From assembly GCA_949152475.1 (NCBI GenBank), contig OX424567.1, positions 17,757,402 through 17,821,401 on the forward strand: DNA of 64,000 nucleotides, given 5' to 3'. The notes under the pieces are model-generated. The model searched no databases, was not told the DNA's origin, and was given only the letters and a program-made list of their open reading frames with translations. This DNA comes from Terebella lapidaria. Lineage: Eukaryota; Annelida; Polychaeta; Terebellida; Terebellidae. The position numbers and the translations under genes were made by a program. Positions 12,201 through 51,969 of the stretch are shown in pieces (the stretch's first letter is position 1; every line of letters begins with the position of its first letter).

Positions 12201-15200
12201 TTCCTTGCGAGTTAATCTAATATATTTGTGCGAAATATATGAGGTGATGTTAATCACCCCGCCACAGATTCAGTAATGTCATAAGGTAACAGCTCCCGTT
12301 TTCTGTGGCATATCAATTTTCTGATGAAAACATAGCACATGAATATATTTTTCTGCAAATTAATATATAAATCTGCAATGTAGGTGTACTTATATTATCT
12401 GCAAGGTAAAACTATAGATATATTGTTTTAACGTTTCCTTGCGCAGGTTCAAGGGAGCCAGACAAAGTGGTTCCCTGGAAAATACTAGACACATCAGGGT
12501 AAAAAGTCATAATTGCATGGGAAAAATTAGACCCTGTAGCAGGTCTCTGTTTCTGGTCATCTTGTGAAAATAGACGACTCGTAAACTGACAATATATCAG
12601 GGGGATGAACAGGTTTTCGGTTTTATTCCGTGGATTATTCCTGGCCTGGAAATATAATAAGGTGTATCATGTGACCCGAAGTATATAAATAGGTAGGCAT
12701 CATACATCAATTAAACGACCTTAAAAATTTGGAGGAAGTCTCCGTTTTCTATGGCTTTTATTTTGATGTATGTCTATGTACTTTTAGGTATGGTACATTT
12801 ATAACAGGTGGTATCGTCTCCTAAATTATATGTGCTTCCAAGTGTTTTGGAAATATTCGTAGTTCAGATGCTTGCATTGTGTCTGAGGGTGGTCGTTCAG
12901 AGTGGTTTATCATGGAGTAAAAATTATCAAAGATGATGAAACAGTGTAGAAATTGAAGAAAATAAAGACTGTGGTTGAAAGATGGCAGGTATACTTCTAA
13001 TTGATGGGCGAAGATTGTCCTGTATATGTTAAAGAGGAATCACCGCGTAGCAGCCGTAGGCTTGATTGATTATCATGATCATGTTCATCACGCGAGCAGA
13101 TGTTCAAATCTTGCACAATTCAGCAGATTGATCATTCGTACATGTACTTGAAATCACTTTTCGCAGTCAAAAAGTAAAAGAAAAAACGCTGATAGTACAA
13201 GGGCATTAATCTGACGTATGTTACTGCGATTCACTGTGTAGTTTTGAAGTGATCTGTCTCACTTAGAGTGAAAGATTGCGTCCTTTCTTCAGGTATTGGG
13301 TCACACCTTGGGCTGGAAATACCGTAATTATTATAAATAGGTAATGTGTTTGCAAACGTTTCTTTTCTATAAATTATTTATTGCACATTGGTTTGTTGAT
13401 AAACTGTGAGTCATGTATTCTGTCAAGTTTTATAGACAAATTGGAATCAAAAGAAAGATAAGTTGAGGATCTGAGCACAAAAAAATAAAATAAAAATTTA
13501 CAAAGTATGCCAATTTGTTTGCTGTTCAATGCTTCGTCCGTCGAGCCAGAACTTGGAATGTACCATACAATATAGTAAGCAAAAATTAACCACTCGATAA
13601 GAATTAGTTCTCAGCAAGATTCCCTTTGTTCCTGCCCAAACGTTTTCGTACCAACCTACCTCACCATTGCTGTTGTGAGGTAGGGCCGGAATAAAACAGC
13701 CCCCAAGGTTTGTGGACCTCTCGTTGCAAGGGAAATCTACCGGCAGTTGAAGTATGGCCAAGGTAGAGGCGAGCTCGGATAAGGTTTCCAAGTGCAGACT
13801 GCCCAAAACTTCGCCTGCGCATCTCGGCAGTTAACAACTCAGCGACCAGCCGCCCAAGGAAATGCTTGACTTATTACGTAACTTTTTCTCGTTTTCTCTT
13901 CATTTTCATCTTCGTTTGCCCACCATATGTACATTGTGGAATATGAGATTTTCTAATCGGGTAATAATTCATGTGCACCTAACTCCACCACAACAACATT
14001 TTTTTGTTTTTCACTGCCCGATGAGTTTGAAATCAATATTCATCTTTCTTTGAATGGGTCAAATACCGTGCCTTTTCATGGCCTAGAATCAATAACTTTC
14101 AATGCATCATCATGGTATACATGCATCTTTATCATTTGTGAAGTTGTTAATTTCTGTTCTCGCTCATGAACACCATTCACCCGATAGCACAACTACTAAT
14201 CGTTGTACCCTGCCTGAAGACCAGCTGAAAAGGAGGAAGTATATTTTCCTGAGTAGATAGCAGATGAGCTAGCAGAGGAAAAGGCAAGGTGCCAATGTCT
14301 GCACACTTGAGCATACCACGTGTGCCTGCACTCAAATACACGCTGATCCCTCTAGTTCCAGGGTCACTCCACAGGTGGCAGATCAGTGCAAAAACTGGAG
14401 GATCCCTGGGCTTCATCATCTGCGGATCCATTAGTTTTAGATGGGGAGGGGGAGGAGGTATTTGCCGAGATATGATGACTTTTCTGAGGGTGGGGGGTGT
14501 AGGAAAAAGTTAGATAATTTTAAGGTGTTTACCGAGCCCATAGACCCCCTCCCCTCCCCCCCCCCCCCCCCCCCAAAAAAAAAAAAAAGATATAATGATT
14601 TTTTTTTTGGCAGAAGGTGGGAGGGGGTAGGTTTATTGGATTCATGGTTCACAAAAATGTAATTTCTGGTTGGAAAAAAACAGGAGGGGGTATCCAGAAA
14701 GGACCCTGGCACAGGCATCGCCATGGATATCTCAATGCACCTGGCTACCCCCTAGGGGCTAGGAAACCATGGAGATGGGCTTCTGGGGGGGAGGTGAGGT
14801 TGGGGGGGGGGGGGTTGCTTGGCAAGAGATCCGGAGATGATGTGTGTTATGACAAGTTCTCATATTTCCTCTTGCCAGTGGAGTTCACTCTTCTAGCCTG
14901 GCTGAGAAAACACGTCCTGGGTAAGCTTGGTCTAGGAGGCTGTGGTGCTGAGAGTATCAAGTCACCCACTGAGCTGCTGGACTTCGTACACTCCCCAGTT
15001 GAAAAATATACCAACATCACCCCACCCCCACCACCCTCCTAACCACCCACTCTCTCAGTTCTCCTGCAGTTCAGGATCCAGTTGTTGGATGGGTGGATGA
15101 GTAGATAGAAAAAAAACCTCGGCGAATGCACATGTGAGAAATTGTCTCCCGGATTGAGCGGAGATGAATCGCTGGTACTCAACGGTGGTACACTGTCAGA

Positions 15201-16525
15201 GCCAGTCATAACAAGTCATACGCTGGGAACGGATGGACTGACGATATATATTGCACTCTGATATATACCTGCCTGGGAAAAGCACATGCAATTTGAGTTT
15301 AGAAATTTCTCATCAGAAGTTCAGGCCATCAGTGGAATATACTTTTAAAACAGGAAAAACAAACAAAGGAAGAAAAACGGTGAATGCTATGATTTCTCAC
15401 TGCAGTTAAGTTCAAGAGTGGTAAGTCGTTCCAACATGTTTAATATCAATATAATACCAGTCTTTTTGAGGTTGTTTATTGGCGTTCTTTGTGGATTCGG
15501 AAAAAGTCTGCAGAATGTTGATATAACATAGATAACTACAGTGAAACACCTGTTTGTACATTGGTGCAAAGTATATTTCATCTAACGCTTCGCTATCCGA
15601 AACTTGGAAGAGAGAAAGACCTAAGCCTCCAAAGGATCCTCCATATTTTTCCATGGTTGCCAAAGATAACAAAGTATGGGCCTGTTGAAGGGTACGGGTA
15701 GATGGATCCTCTAAAGCCAAACTGGAAGTACTGACAGCTATATATCCCTGACATATGTCCGGATAGAAATCTTATGTAATAACTCCACAGCCAAGATTTG
15801 CAGTTCGCTGGATAAACACGGAGATTTCTGCAGATCTACTCTGTACTCCCAAACCAACAAAATTTTCAGTCACAGAGTTTACCGAACTGCAGTAAAACCT
15901 CCCCAAGTTTTCAGCAAAGACAACGCCCTGAGGTGGACTTTGCACCATGCGACACACAACCGACACACAACCGATGACTTGTTGCATCTTCCGCCAAATT
16001 CATCCCACATGGCGGTGTCAGTTTTGGTTAGGGCCGCCTTGTTATTTTATGCGGCACTGAGTTCATAATCTGAGAGAACAGTTGGTAAACATACATCTTG
16101 CTGGCTGGCTGGCAGGCTGGCCGCTTTTTTGTCTGCGACCTAGAACATGCATGAATTATGACGGAAAGTTGAAAGATTTGCATTTTTGTCCACCACTCAT
16201 CATGTCCATGTGAAGATAGCAAAGAGATACACTGTACCATCAAAAGTATGGAAAATACTGGTGTATTTTACTGCATCCTAGTGTTTCGGTACTGGGGTGA
16301 TTTTCTGGTGTGAAAAAATCCTGAAAAGAATGCAAAAAGTGACTTCATATATAAGCTTTTTTTGTGAGTTTTGTCTGACAGAAATAGACTTGTACCTCTG
16401 ATAGCTAACACGGTAACAGGTGGACAATAAACAGGCAAAAACTAATTTCAAAACTATGTTGATGTGAAGACTCGTCATCAATAAATAATGTACCTAATGT
16501 TTCCCTGCTATTTGCTATTTTCCAG
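6214..16525. other. Long non-coding stretch, probably the first intron of the PCBP gene
   Basis: I find no gene. Homopolymer tracts include C13 at 9297-9309, C15 at 10088-10102, a C19 run directly followed by A14 at 14556-14588, and G13 at 14802-14814. A GCATTGTGGGTAA motif lies at 10404-10416. The segment near 8.2-8.7 kb is richer in CpG and is open on the - strand, but no domain is recognisable. A donor-like AAG|GTATGA at 6213/6214 could end another 5'UTR exon, but that sequence contains ATGs. Confidence 0.45.
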
Positions 16526-16735
16526 GTAACCAACGAATAACTTCGCCGATCGAAACCGTCACCACGGAAACCGCAGCAGCTTCTTACTGCTGACGCTGAC
16601 GACGACGCAAGCAAGGGCCGCGGATCATTACCGGGCCTCTCGCAAAAACCCCAGAAACTGAAACCACTTGGGAAATCCCCACTTCTACCCGGCGAACGCT
16701 GAGCTGTCCCCACAGCTCACGCAAATACTGTGTAT

Positions 16736-43737
<27,002 letters not shown>

Positions 43738-44855
43738 ATCGTGGCGGGAGTACAGGGTTTCAATGAGAGTCATTATGCTGTTCCCATGACAACGAAACAC
43801 TAGTGCATCATGTGATCACTTCTCTGTATCCTGATTGGTTCTCTTTGTTATAGTGATCATGTTACTTATATGTGTTGGTGATTGATTGATTTGATTGCAT
43901 GGTCGAATTTGTTAGTGTATACATTTCATTCAAAAGGAATTTTGACGAATCATGTGTGATGCCTCAAAAACCATGGCTATCTTCAAGAACTAATCGCAAA
44001 ATACTTTCAAATTTATTTCTTCGGATAGTGGTAATTTTCATCTTTTGTTGCCAATGACAACGATATAGACAGGGAATATTTTCCATGACAACGAAATACC
44101 TGTATACATATAGATAAACACTGTGATGTACAATTATCACTATAAATTGCCTGTATATTCTGCTAGGTTTAATGAAATTTTAAAATTAATGTTATCATAT
44201 ATTGAAGTTTTTCTTCGAAAACTACCTCCTGATCCTTTCATTTACCTGCAACTATAAATGCAATATTTCGTGTCGATTTGCAAATTATGCGAGCGGAGCA
44301 AGACCTTTTCACATAGTTTTCAAAAAGTTTTAGATTTTTCAAAATTCTTAATTGTCAAGTTTGTTGATGTTGAAAATTAAGATATTAGTTAAGATTGCAC
44401 TTAAGATGGTAGTTGATATCGGAACTGCCAATTTCTTTGCTCAACTTCAAAAGGCAATACATGTACATTTGATGTGGAACATAATGGCATAATAGTATTA
44501 CATTCACAAGTACAGTGTATTCACAAATGAGAACAATAGAATTTTTTTCTCAGATTTACGACTACACAGTACACATTAACGGTATGCTGAGGACGGAATT
44601 CTTCTGGTTATGTGTATTTCGTAAGTTTACGTTTCATGGGAGTATGACAAATTGACGATCCATGACTTATGATCCTTTGAATGTGATACGAATTTACTAA
44701 TAACTGAACTTTCACAAGACATGTAACATATAACCACAAAACCGTCCGAGGTGGTTATGCCTGTGGTTTTACGGTAGATAGTGTACATGAAAAGTGGGGA
44801 AAACCAGGTGCTTACACGCAACAAGTTACTACAATATTGGTGTTGCCAGGAGTAA

Positions 44856-44861
44856 AATAAA
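44856..44861 (+). terminator. Proximal poly(A) signal AATAAA
   Basis: AATAAA is followed within about 30-45 nt by a TGTATGTGTATAT GT-rich element, the usual arrangement for cleavage and polyadenylation. Use here would give a 1.1-kb 3'UTR lacking the three UGUANAUA sites downstream. Confidence 0.45.
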
Positions 44862-45088
44862 TGCGTGCTGCATTTGTTCAAAATAATATGTATGTGTATA
44901 TATATAGCATATATTTGTATGTTGATAAGGTGTGTGACGTATCTTTAACTTGAATCCAAGTCAAACTCGTACAAGATATATATGTAAAAAAAAAAATTAA
45001 AATGTAAAAAAAAAAAATGTGACGATAGTATGTCAGAGAATGTATGCCAGAATTGAACAACGAGTAAATACGCATGCAAAATGAAAAT

Positions 45089-45341
45089 TGTAAATATTGC
45101 GCATGTGTGAACACATGGAAAAGCAACTGCAGCAAGGTTCGAAGCAAAAACCAGTTATGGGGGAAATTGTTGGTGAATGTTTCACGCTTGCTGATATCGT
45201 TTGCTTGTACATATTGTACTGGTATGGACTGTGTTATATTACAGAAATTTGTACAGTAGCGTATAGTTGACATATATAGAGATGAGCTGTTGAGTTGATA
45301 ATGTAAGAAAACGCAATTGTTTATCATTCTAGTTGTAGATA
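45089..45341 (+). promoter_or_regulatory. Cluster of three Pumilio-type sites
   Basis: TGTAAATA (45089-45096), TGTACATA (45206-45213) and TGTAGATA (45334-45341) all match the PUF consensus UGUANAUA in sense orientation. They lie within 253 nt, just after the proximal poly(A) signal. Confidence 0.5.
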
Positions 45342-48336
45342 GTATATATGTATTGTATGTATCAAGTTTTGTATCATGTACAAGGATTGTACCTGAGTTG
45401 TGGATTTCTGAGTTTTTTTGGGTTTTTTTTGGTTTTTTTTTGCTTTTAGCGAATGACAGATTTCTACGATCTCTTGTGTGGAACACACGAAAAAAAAGAA
45501 AGAAATCCTGTACGATTTTCAGGTTTTTGTCATGCCTAGATCCCCACTTTATATGAACTAGTTCATTGCTGTGTGGGGAAATTGTGTATGAGAAAATAGT
45601 CACTGAAACATTCAAATATTCATGACGTTAGCGGATTTGTATTATTACGAGTATATAATAGCCTATTACATGCATTGTATGTTATATGCACTTATAACTT
45701 TTTTGTTTGCTTTGATTGACTTATGAAGTTTGACCCAACTTTGCCAAAAAAAAAAAATTCAGTCATATTAAGTGTACGTTAATCATTGTTTTTGATTTTG
45801 TTGACTTGACCTTTTAGATTTGATGTCGTTATTCAGCATATTATATACATACAGTGTATCGATGTTTAGTGAGAACAGTATGTTACTACTTAATGAGTTA
45901 TAATCGGGCTTGTTTTATCATAGTCATGCATGCGTGTTGTAAAAGCGTACGAGTATAGTGATGTCATCACCTCAAATATTTTCTGTGTCATACTGTGTTT
46001 ACCTTTGATAGTAAGCTTTGTCCGAACTTGTCATGTTTTGTGCGTTTACATGTACAAGTTTTCACGCATTTCTTGATTGAAATTTTTGACGTATCGGTAA
46101 TCTAAGGTCACTTGTCATTCTTGTGACATGATTTTTACTTACAATTTTTTTTAGAGTTTTTTTTTAGCCGCAGCATACAATCAGTGGTTTTAAAATTCTC
46201 TAATCATGTTTACACTGTGTATTGCACATCATGGATGTAAAAGTCACAATTTTCTTCTGCGTATTATTGAAATGAGTTAATTTGTCCATATCATGTAAGA
46301 TTTGTTTTACTATGTATCCAAACAACAACGATTATATGATCTTTCTTGTTATTTTTCAGAATAACCACAGAGGTTTGTGGCATGGGAATGGGCATTCGTT
46401 AATAGCGGACTGCTGGTCACTAGTGGGTGTCTGTAAAAGGCGGACATGGCACTCGGGCACTATACAAAATCTTCGCAGATTAATGATCGAAATAAGTTTG
46501 TTACCAATACTTTTGATCTTGATATGGCAATGTAAAGAACGTATGTAAGATGGGTTACTTTCTTAGATGGGTGGCAACTGATTACCGAAGATATCAAAAT
46601 CTTAGTTTTGGATTGTCCGGGCATCGCAGAGTTTACAGAATTACATCCATTTCAAGCATCATTATCTATGAAGGTTTCTGAAGGGTCCCAGGTATGTCTA
46701 AAGTGGTTTTGACACCAGTGATATCTGTGTATCGGGTCGGGAAATACAGAACTGAGGCCCAATTGGCCTCTGGTCCAGGCATGGAACATGTCGATTTTCC
46801 AAACAAGTCTAGCATTTGGGCCCAGAATGGTTGGTTCAGTAACTATAGAGCTTGTTATGTGAATTCTGATTCGTCAATTTCCTATGGGTGCAGTTTGGCA
46901 ACCCAGGCTGTGATTGGCCGTTATCTGGTGGGTGTGGCATTGAAGACAAGCTCTGATTGGACATTCTCCAGTGGGTGTGGTCCAGCAAGCCAATGACTAT
47001 TGGATTTCCTGAATCCTGAAACTGCTCAGTAAAGTGACAAAATACCGCATGTCGCTAAGTTATCCATAAGGAACAAACGCAACAAACTGTGTGATATATT
47101 CAGTGATAATATTTATATGTTTGTGTATTCAACTCATTTTGTGGCATTTGTACTGCCCAAAATCAGCTTTGCAAGAAAAAAAACAAAAGTCAAGGACAGT
47201 CAAAAATGTGATATATATATTTTTACGAAATTTAAAGTCTTTTTTTTTTTCGCACTTAGTTTTGAAAACACTAGTTTACCATCCCGATTTTGTGTCCTGT
47301 CGACCAATGACATTAGGAATCCCAAGCGTACCAAGTCGCTGACATCACCAAAAACCAGACATGTCCAGAATGTGACCTCTAAGAACCTTAGATCGGTAGA
47401 AGTGTTGTTGCTAGTGCCCCCTACCGACCAGTCATGTCCATGGTAACGCTTGTGTCCGTTCCGTTGCCGCCCAAGACATTGCAGACAACTTTGCTGCGAT
47501 GACCTTATGATGATGTCTCTTGCTAAGTCTACTAGTGCAGCTACTCCTGGCTGACAAAGTTAATTTTATTATTAACCACTATTATCATTTATTATTATGT
47601 CTACCAAACTTGTTACTATGTGTGTCAATCTTGTTGTATTTTATCATGCGCTAGTAATCCATTTTAACCAGTACTACAGAGTGATTTTAATCTTAAAGGC
47701 GTGTAGTGAGGAGTGCAATACTAATTAGAACTGTTTAGTTATCATTTTTGAGTGCAAGGTTTCAGCGTATGTCCATCTGTTAAAGCTTCACAATGTTGAG
47801 TACCTGTTCCAGTTTAGATCACAACTTGAATCCAACCTGTATTATATGCGAATGTGGGACATGCATTCTGTTGAGGCTTCAAGGGTCGATATCCATTTTA
47901 ATGACACTTGTTAGTTGAGTAACAAGCGAGTGTTAATTCGTCCAGTTGACAGTATTGAGTTGGAATATTTTAGTGTTAATGACCAACAGTTCAGGGCTCT
48001 AGTCCTATTAGCAATAAGGGAAGAGTTACTATGGCCCATCAATGTTAACAGTTTGATAGGTCGCTAAGTCATGAACTAAGTCAGAAAAAACATGGTGCTA
48101 CTTAATGAGTTATGTGTTTTGTTGTTTGTATTTATGGCCAAAATGTTTTCTTTTTGTTTTTCTCAGATAGAGACTTGTAAAGGTAAAATATGACAACGAA
48201 ATTTGTCTTTTGTCTCATCAATGACAACACAAGACATTTCTGGCATTTTAAAGCCTCAATTCAGGATACCAGTTTACATCCATCATGTAAACGAATGAAC
48301 ATTTGATTTGCTGCTTTGTCCCGCTGTGTCAAACGA

Positions 48337-49874
48337 GCTTCAACCGGTTTTTGCTACATCGAATAAACTCAGCGAAATAACAAAACCATTCCTAATTTGA
48401 TATAATAGCAGATTCTTTTTCTTGGTGAAAAACGCGTACTATCTTTCACGATAATTCAGCCAGACTTGTCATATGATCTGCATTTCACTTCGAGTGAAAT
48501 GCTTCTACCAAAGATGTCATTTTCATCTCTGACATTGATGTTTGAACGTTCAGATTGTTCTTCCAAACGTTGTAGATTCCACGCGCGATAGTACGCAAGA
48601 ACCTGTTGAGTGTAGTAGACAGTTGACATCTTCAAAGACAACGACGTCTTCAATGGCATGTCGTCATGTGTACTTAGTTTCTAGCCAGTATAACTTTGTG
48701 ATGACCTGTGGAGAAAAGAGGTACACTGTACTGAGTTTGGTGTTGTGTACTTTTGTTTTGTTGCAGAACGCTAGTTTTCATCAGAGTTTCTGCACGTGAG
48801 AGAGGTAGATGAATTGTAGTGTGTATGATTAGTATTTAACATTGTGTGAAAAGAGAGAACGAAAGAATTGTTATAATAATAAGCTCTTCTCGTCAAAGTC
48901 TACCGAGAATATACACTTGTGTGAGAATGTGTAGCAATCAACGATGGATGAATAATCATGTAAACATTGTACATTGGAACTATCCTGGCATGGATCTCTT
49001 TCTGTTGTTGATTGGTTATAAATAGGCATATTTCTGTATTGAATTTTTGTGTTCATGACAAATAAAGGTTACATTTTTGCTGCATACTTTTCTTGTTTGT
49101 TCAGTGCTGCTTTGTTGGCAGAGTGATCGATTCTTGTAGAATGACTGAGGCAATTTGCCTATTACTAAAGTTGATTTGCATTGTTCACAAGTGACCTGGC
49201 AATGCTCCAAACAGGAACACAGATTGCCCCACAAATTCTGCTAATTAGATAGCTAGTAATTTTCTGATAAAGAGGAATAGTGGTGTTATTGCATCAAGAA
49301 ATAACATACCAGTAATGATAATGTGTAATTCGTCATGAAGTCAAAATATATAAAAATGAATCCAGAGAAAATAGAGAATGCAGTCATAATACCGGTATGT
49401 CCACACAGCTGAATCTAGAGAAATAGGCACTCCACAATATGATCAGAAGGACATCAAAAACACTTGACGATAGACAAAAAGATTTTCCAAGATCCGAATC
49501 CTTGGGAAAATGTGATCCACAATAGGCTAAAAGATATTAAAACCCTTAATTCAACGTCAAATCAGCTTCAACCGGATTAAACTCAGCGAAAGAACAATCA
49601 CTAATCTTAATTTGGAGCACATGTACAATTTAGTGGGCAATCTTGTTTCTCTATGATAATCAATGACAATGATGAGTTTATCAGTGGCACAAAATGATAA
49701 ATACAGATAAAAAGAAAATCTGGTGTGTAAGAAAGAAAACTTTTCTATCATAACCAATTGTCATTCCGGATCCTAAGTATGGGAAATTAGTTGGTAATAA
49801 AATTGCCCACGTTATTGTACATCCTAGCCATTAATTTGATTAAGAGCAGATCTCTCTCGATAATTCAGCCAGAC
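48337..49874. repeat. Diverged dispersed duplication (48.34-48.47 and 49.57-49.87 kb)
   Basis: Three short blocks occur in the same order in both places: GCTTCAACCGG (48337, 49565), AACTCAGCGAAA (about 48366, 49580) and CGATAATTCAGCCAGAC (48449, 49858). The second copy has about 200 extra bases between blocks two and three. This is probably an old mobile-element or local duplication. Confidence 0.55.
49061..49066 (+). terminator. Distal poly(A) signal AATAAA
   Basis: AATAAA in a T-rich context, followed by TTTTTGCTGC and TTTTCTTGTTTGTTC, a plausible downstream element. It marks the most likely 3' end of the long PCBP transcript. Confidence 0.45.
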
Positions 49875-51614
49875 AGATCAGAACTGGCAAAAATAAGGTA
49901 CCCAAATCCTGTTCACTCAATCAATGCGATCAAACAGTGGGCGAACAAATTGACAGAAATCATCACCCAATGTTATTCACACAATACTATTGATCTTCAA
50001 TGAGTACTAAGTCAATCCATTTGAAACAGTCAAGATCAATGTCTGACCATTGAAAGCATCCCGAAATGTCAGAGAAACAGACTGTTTGGTAGTGAGCCAG
50101 CTTTCCTTAAAACACAATAATATATGTTCTGGTTCTGGTTATCTGTATCACTGCTTGGAAGCATAGAATACAACAACAGTCTTAGGGTGTTGCTTACATG
50201 CGCTCATATGTCCTTCTAAAATGATGACATGTTTGGAATGCGTTAGGCCACCAATGACTGACGACTGATTGTTGTACAAGATGTTTTTTTTTTCATTCAA
50301 CATTAATACAACTCAGCAAAACGAATTCACTTCAAACATCAACATGAACATTGCTATTTGGTTATACTGGGATTACTGTACACAAATGTCATGTCTTACC
50401 TTTAAGTATAGGTTATTGTATTATGTGGAGAACACTTTCGAACTTATTGTAGGAGCCGCCAGGCGAGCACAATTCGTAAGCAAAAGTTCCAGACATGATA
50501 CATTAACTCATTTATTAATTTTATTTACAACTCACCCTGGTCAGAATGCCTGTGTGTGACAGACCATGCAATATCAATATCAGATTCATTGTAAGCCAGA
50601 CACTATGGCGTTGGTGATTGTGTTTAAGTAATTAAGTCATAGGTCATCGCTCATAGTATTATGTACAAATCAAAAGTAGGCAAGTTGTTCACATATACTT
50701 GAAAACATGCATTAGATCATTGTAGCACTTGTACCATAAATCCTAATACAATATCATACACGTGTGACTCATGTTCACAAAGTTAAGGTGTGGTTGCACG
50801 TAACTTGCCGGTGACTGCACTGAGGCACTTTTCCATTGACTTATAATATGAAAGTAAAGGTAACAAAATCACCAAAACAATACAATCCCCTGACCTAAAA
50901 CTTTGCTTGCACACACACAAATACTCATGGATGATGAACCGAGACATGGTTTCATAAATGATATCACGAAAGCTGTGCAATTTGATGATTAGATAAATCA
51001 TTTTATACGTTTCACCAAAACGAAGATTCGAGTGTTCTGCTTGACAAGCACTGGCTGTTGCATATATTTATTCCTTGTTGTCGTCAAAATAATGAGAATA
51101 TCTAGGGCTATACTTTCTGTGAGATGAATACAATGAGCTGAACATTCATAATCCAAAACACCTCGGTGCACCTGAGTGCATATCACCTGTGAGTTTTACT
51201 GGCCTCACTAGCTATTTGCTGTACAGCATAATCCTTTCGCTCGCATTGTTGTGAGTGTATTTTGTAGACTGAGAAATAGGTCGGAAAATGACATATGAAA
51301 ACGATGAATTTAACAAATTTAACATTGCTTAGTAAGAAACAGAGTCTCGGTTAGTAATCCTTGACGGCTAACAATCAGAAAGGCAAAGTTTCACGTTGGT
51401 TGGAAGTGTGTAAATTCATGAATTTGTTACCTTTATACAATGTATTTACATTATAAGTGAATGGACAGCTGGTCACTGCCAGGTTCATGACGATCACATG
51501 CAATCAATCCTTAACATTTGCTGACTGATCAACTGGCTTCATTTGGCGAGCTGATCTTCAACATTTTGTCCAGTGGCTTGTGTGCAGCAAATGTCATGTC
51601 AGCATTATCTTGTG
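49086..51614. other. Intergenic stretch
   Basis: About 2.5 kb of AT-rich sequence without a recognisable gene, apart from the second copy of the dispersed duplication. Confidence 0.6.
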
Positions 51615-51646
51615 AGGGAGATACCTTCCTTTTGAGGTATCTCCCT
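51615..51646. other. 12-bp perfect stem-loop followed by a T run
   Basis: AGGGAGATACCT and AGGTATCTCCCT form a perfect 12-bp stem with an 8-nt loop, followed closely by T8. It lies about 25 bp outside the left terminal module of the gypsy-like element. It may be a transcript 3'-end structure or a remnant of another element. Confidence 0.7.
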
Positions 51647-51671
51647 TCATCAGTTTTTTTTAGTCATATGT

Positions 51672-51836
51672 TACAGGGTTCAGATAAATCCACTCACCCG
51701 AGAGGGGATTCGAACCCGTGACTCCACGAACGGTAGTCCAACACTCTACCAAGTGAGATAAAGGGATATTCCACTAGCTGAGCTAGTAGGAATGCTGACT
51801 ACCAAATTGGGCGAACCCCGAATGGGCCCTGGCACA
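51672..51836 (-). repeat. Left terminal module (LTR-like, with tRNA-like pol III box)
   Basis: Roughly 85-90% similar by eye to 56552-56706 in the same orientation, with an extra ~12 bp near its right end. On the - strand it ends CCCTGTAACA, typical of an LTR end. It contains GGTTCGAATCC (51706-51716, - strand), a perfect B box, and an A-box-like CTCACTTGGTAGAG upstream. It is LTR-derived or a tRNA-derived SINE module. Confidence 0.6.
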
Positions 51837-51924
51837 TACTCCACCCTCTTCGGAAATCTCGGCGCCAATGTAACAGGGGTGAGGGCAAGGCCCTCCGTCA
51901 TTGAAACATCAACCAAATAAACCT

Positions 51925-51969
51925 CTTGTAAACCAGGGGTCGAGAGTTTGATCCTCCCTGGAGGCTCCA
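51925..51969 (+). other. tRNA-Thr(UGU)-like 3' half ending in CCA
   Basis: CTTGTAA followed by ACCAG, a degraded T arm (GGTCGAGAGTTTGATCC) and ...GGCTCCA resembles the 3' half of a threonine tRNA with a non-genomic CCA. Read on the - strand it would be a primer-binding-site-like TGGAGCC. It directly abuts the integrase reading frame, so it may mark a template switch. The match is imperfect. Confidence 0.35.

Larger units (their letters stand above)
43738..49085 (+). other. Probable 3'UTR of the PCBP gene
   Basis: No conserved coding sequence is seen after the stop. The stretch has AATAAA signals at 44856, 48362 and 49061, the last followed by T/GT-rich sequence near 49,075-49,110. It contains three perfect UGUANAUA sites, repeated ATGACAACGAAA words and many AU-rich patches. 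A 245-codon ORF on the - strand (44878-45615) is low-complexity. The exact end is inferred; a shorter form could end near 44,880. Confidence 0.55.

Noticed and set aside
14617..15042. 141-codon + strand ORF
   Set aside because: G- and P-rich stretches come from homopolymer tracts; no domain.
44878..45615. 245-codon ORF on the - strand, the longest in the window
   Set aside because: It is F/Y/S/I-rich, shows no domain, and lies antisense in the AT-rich presumed 3'UTR. Its length follows from composition.
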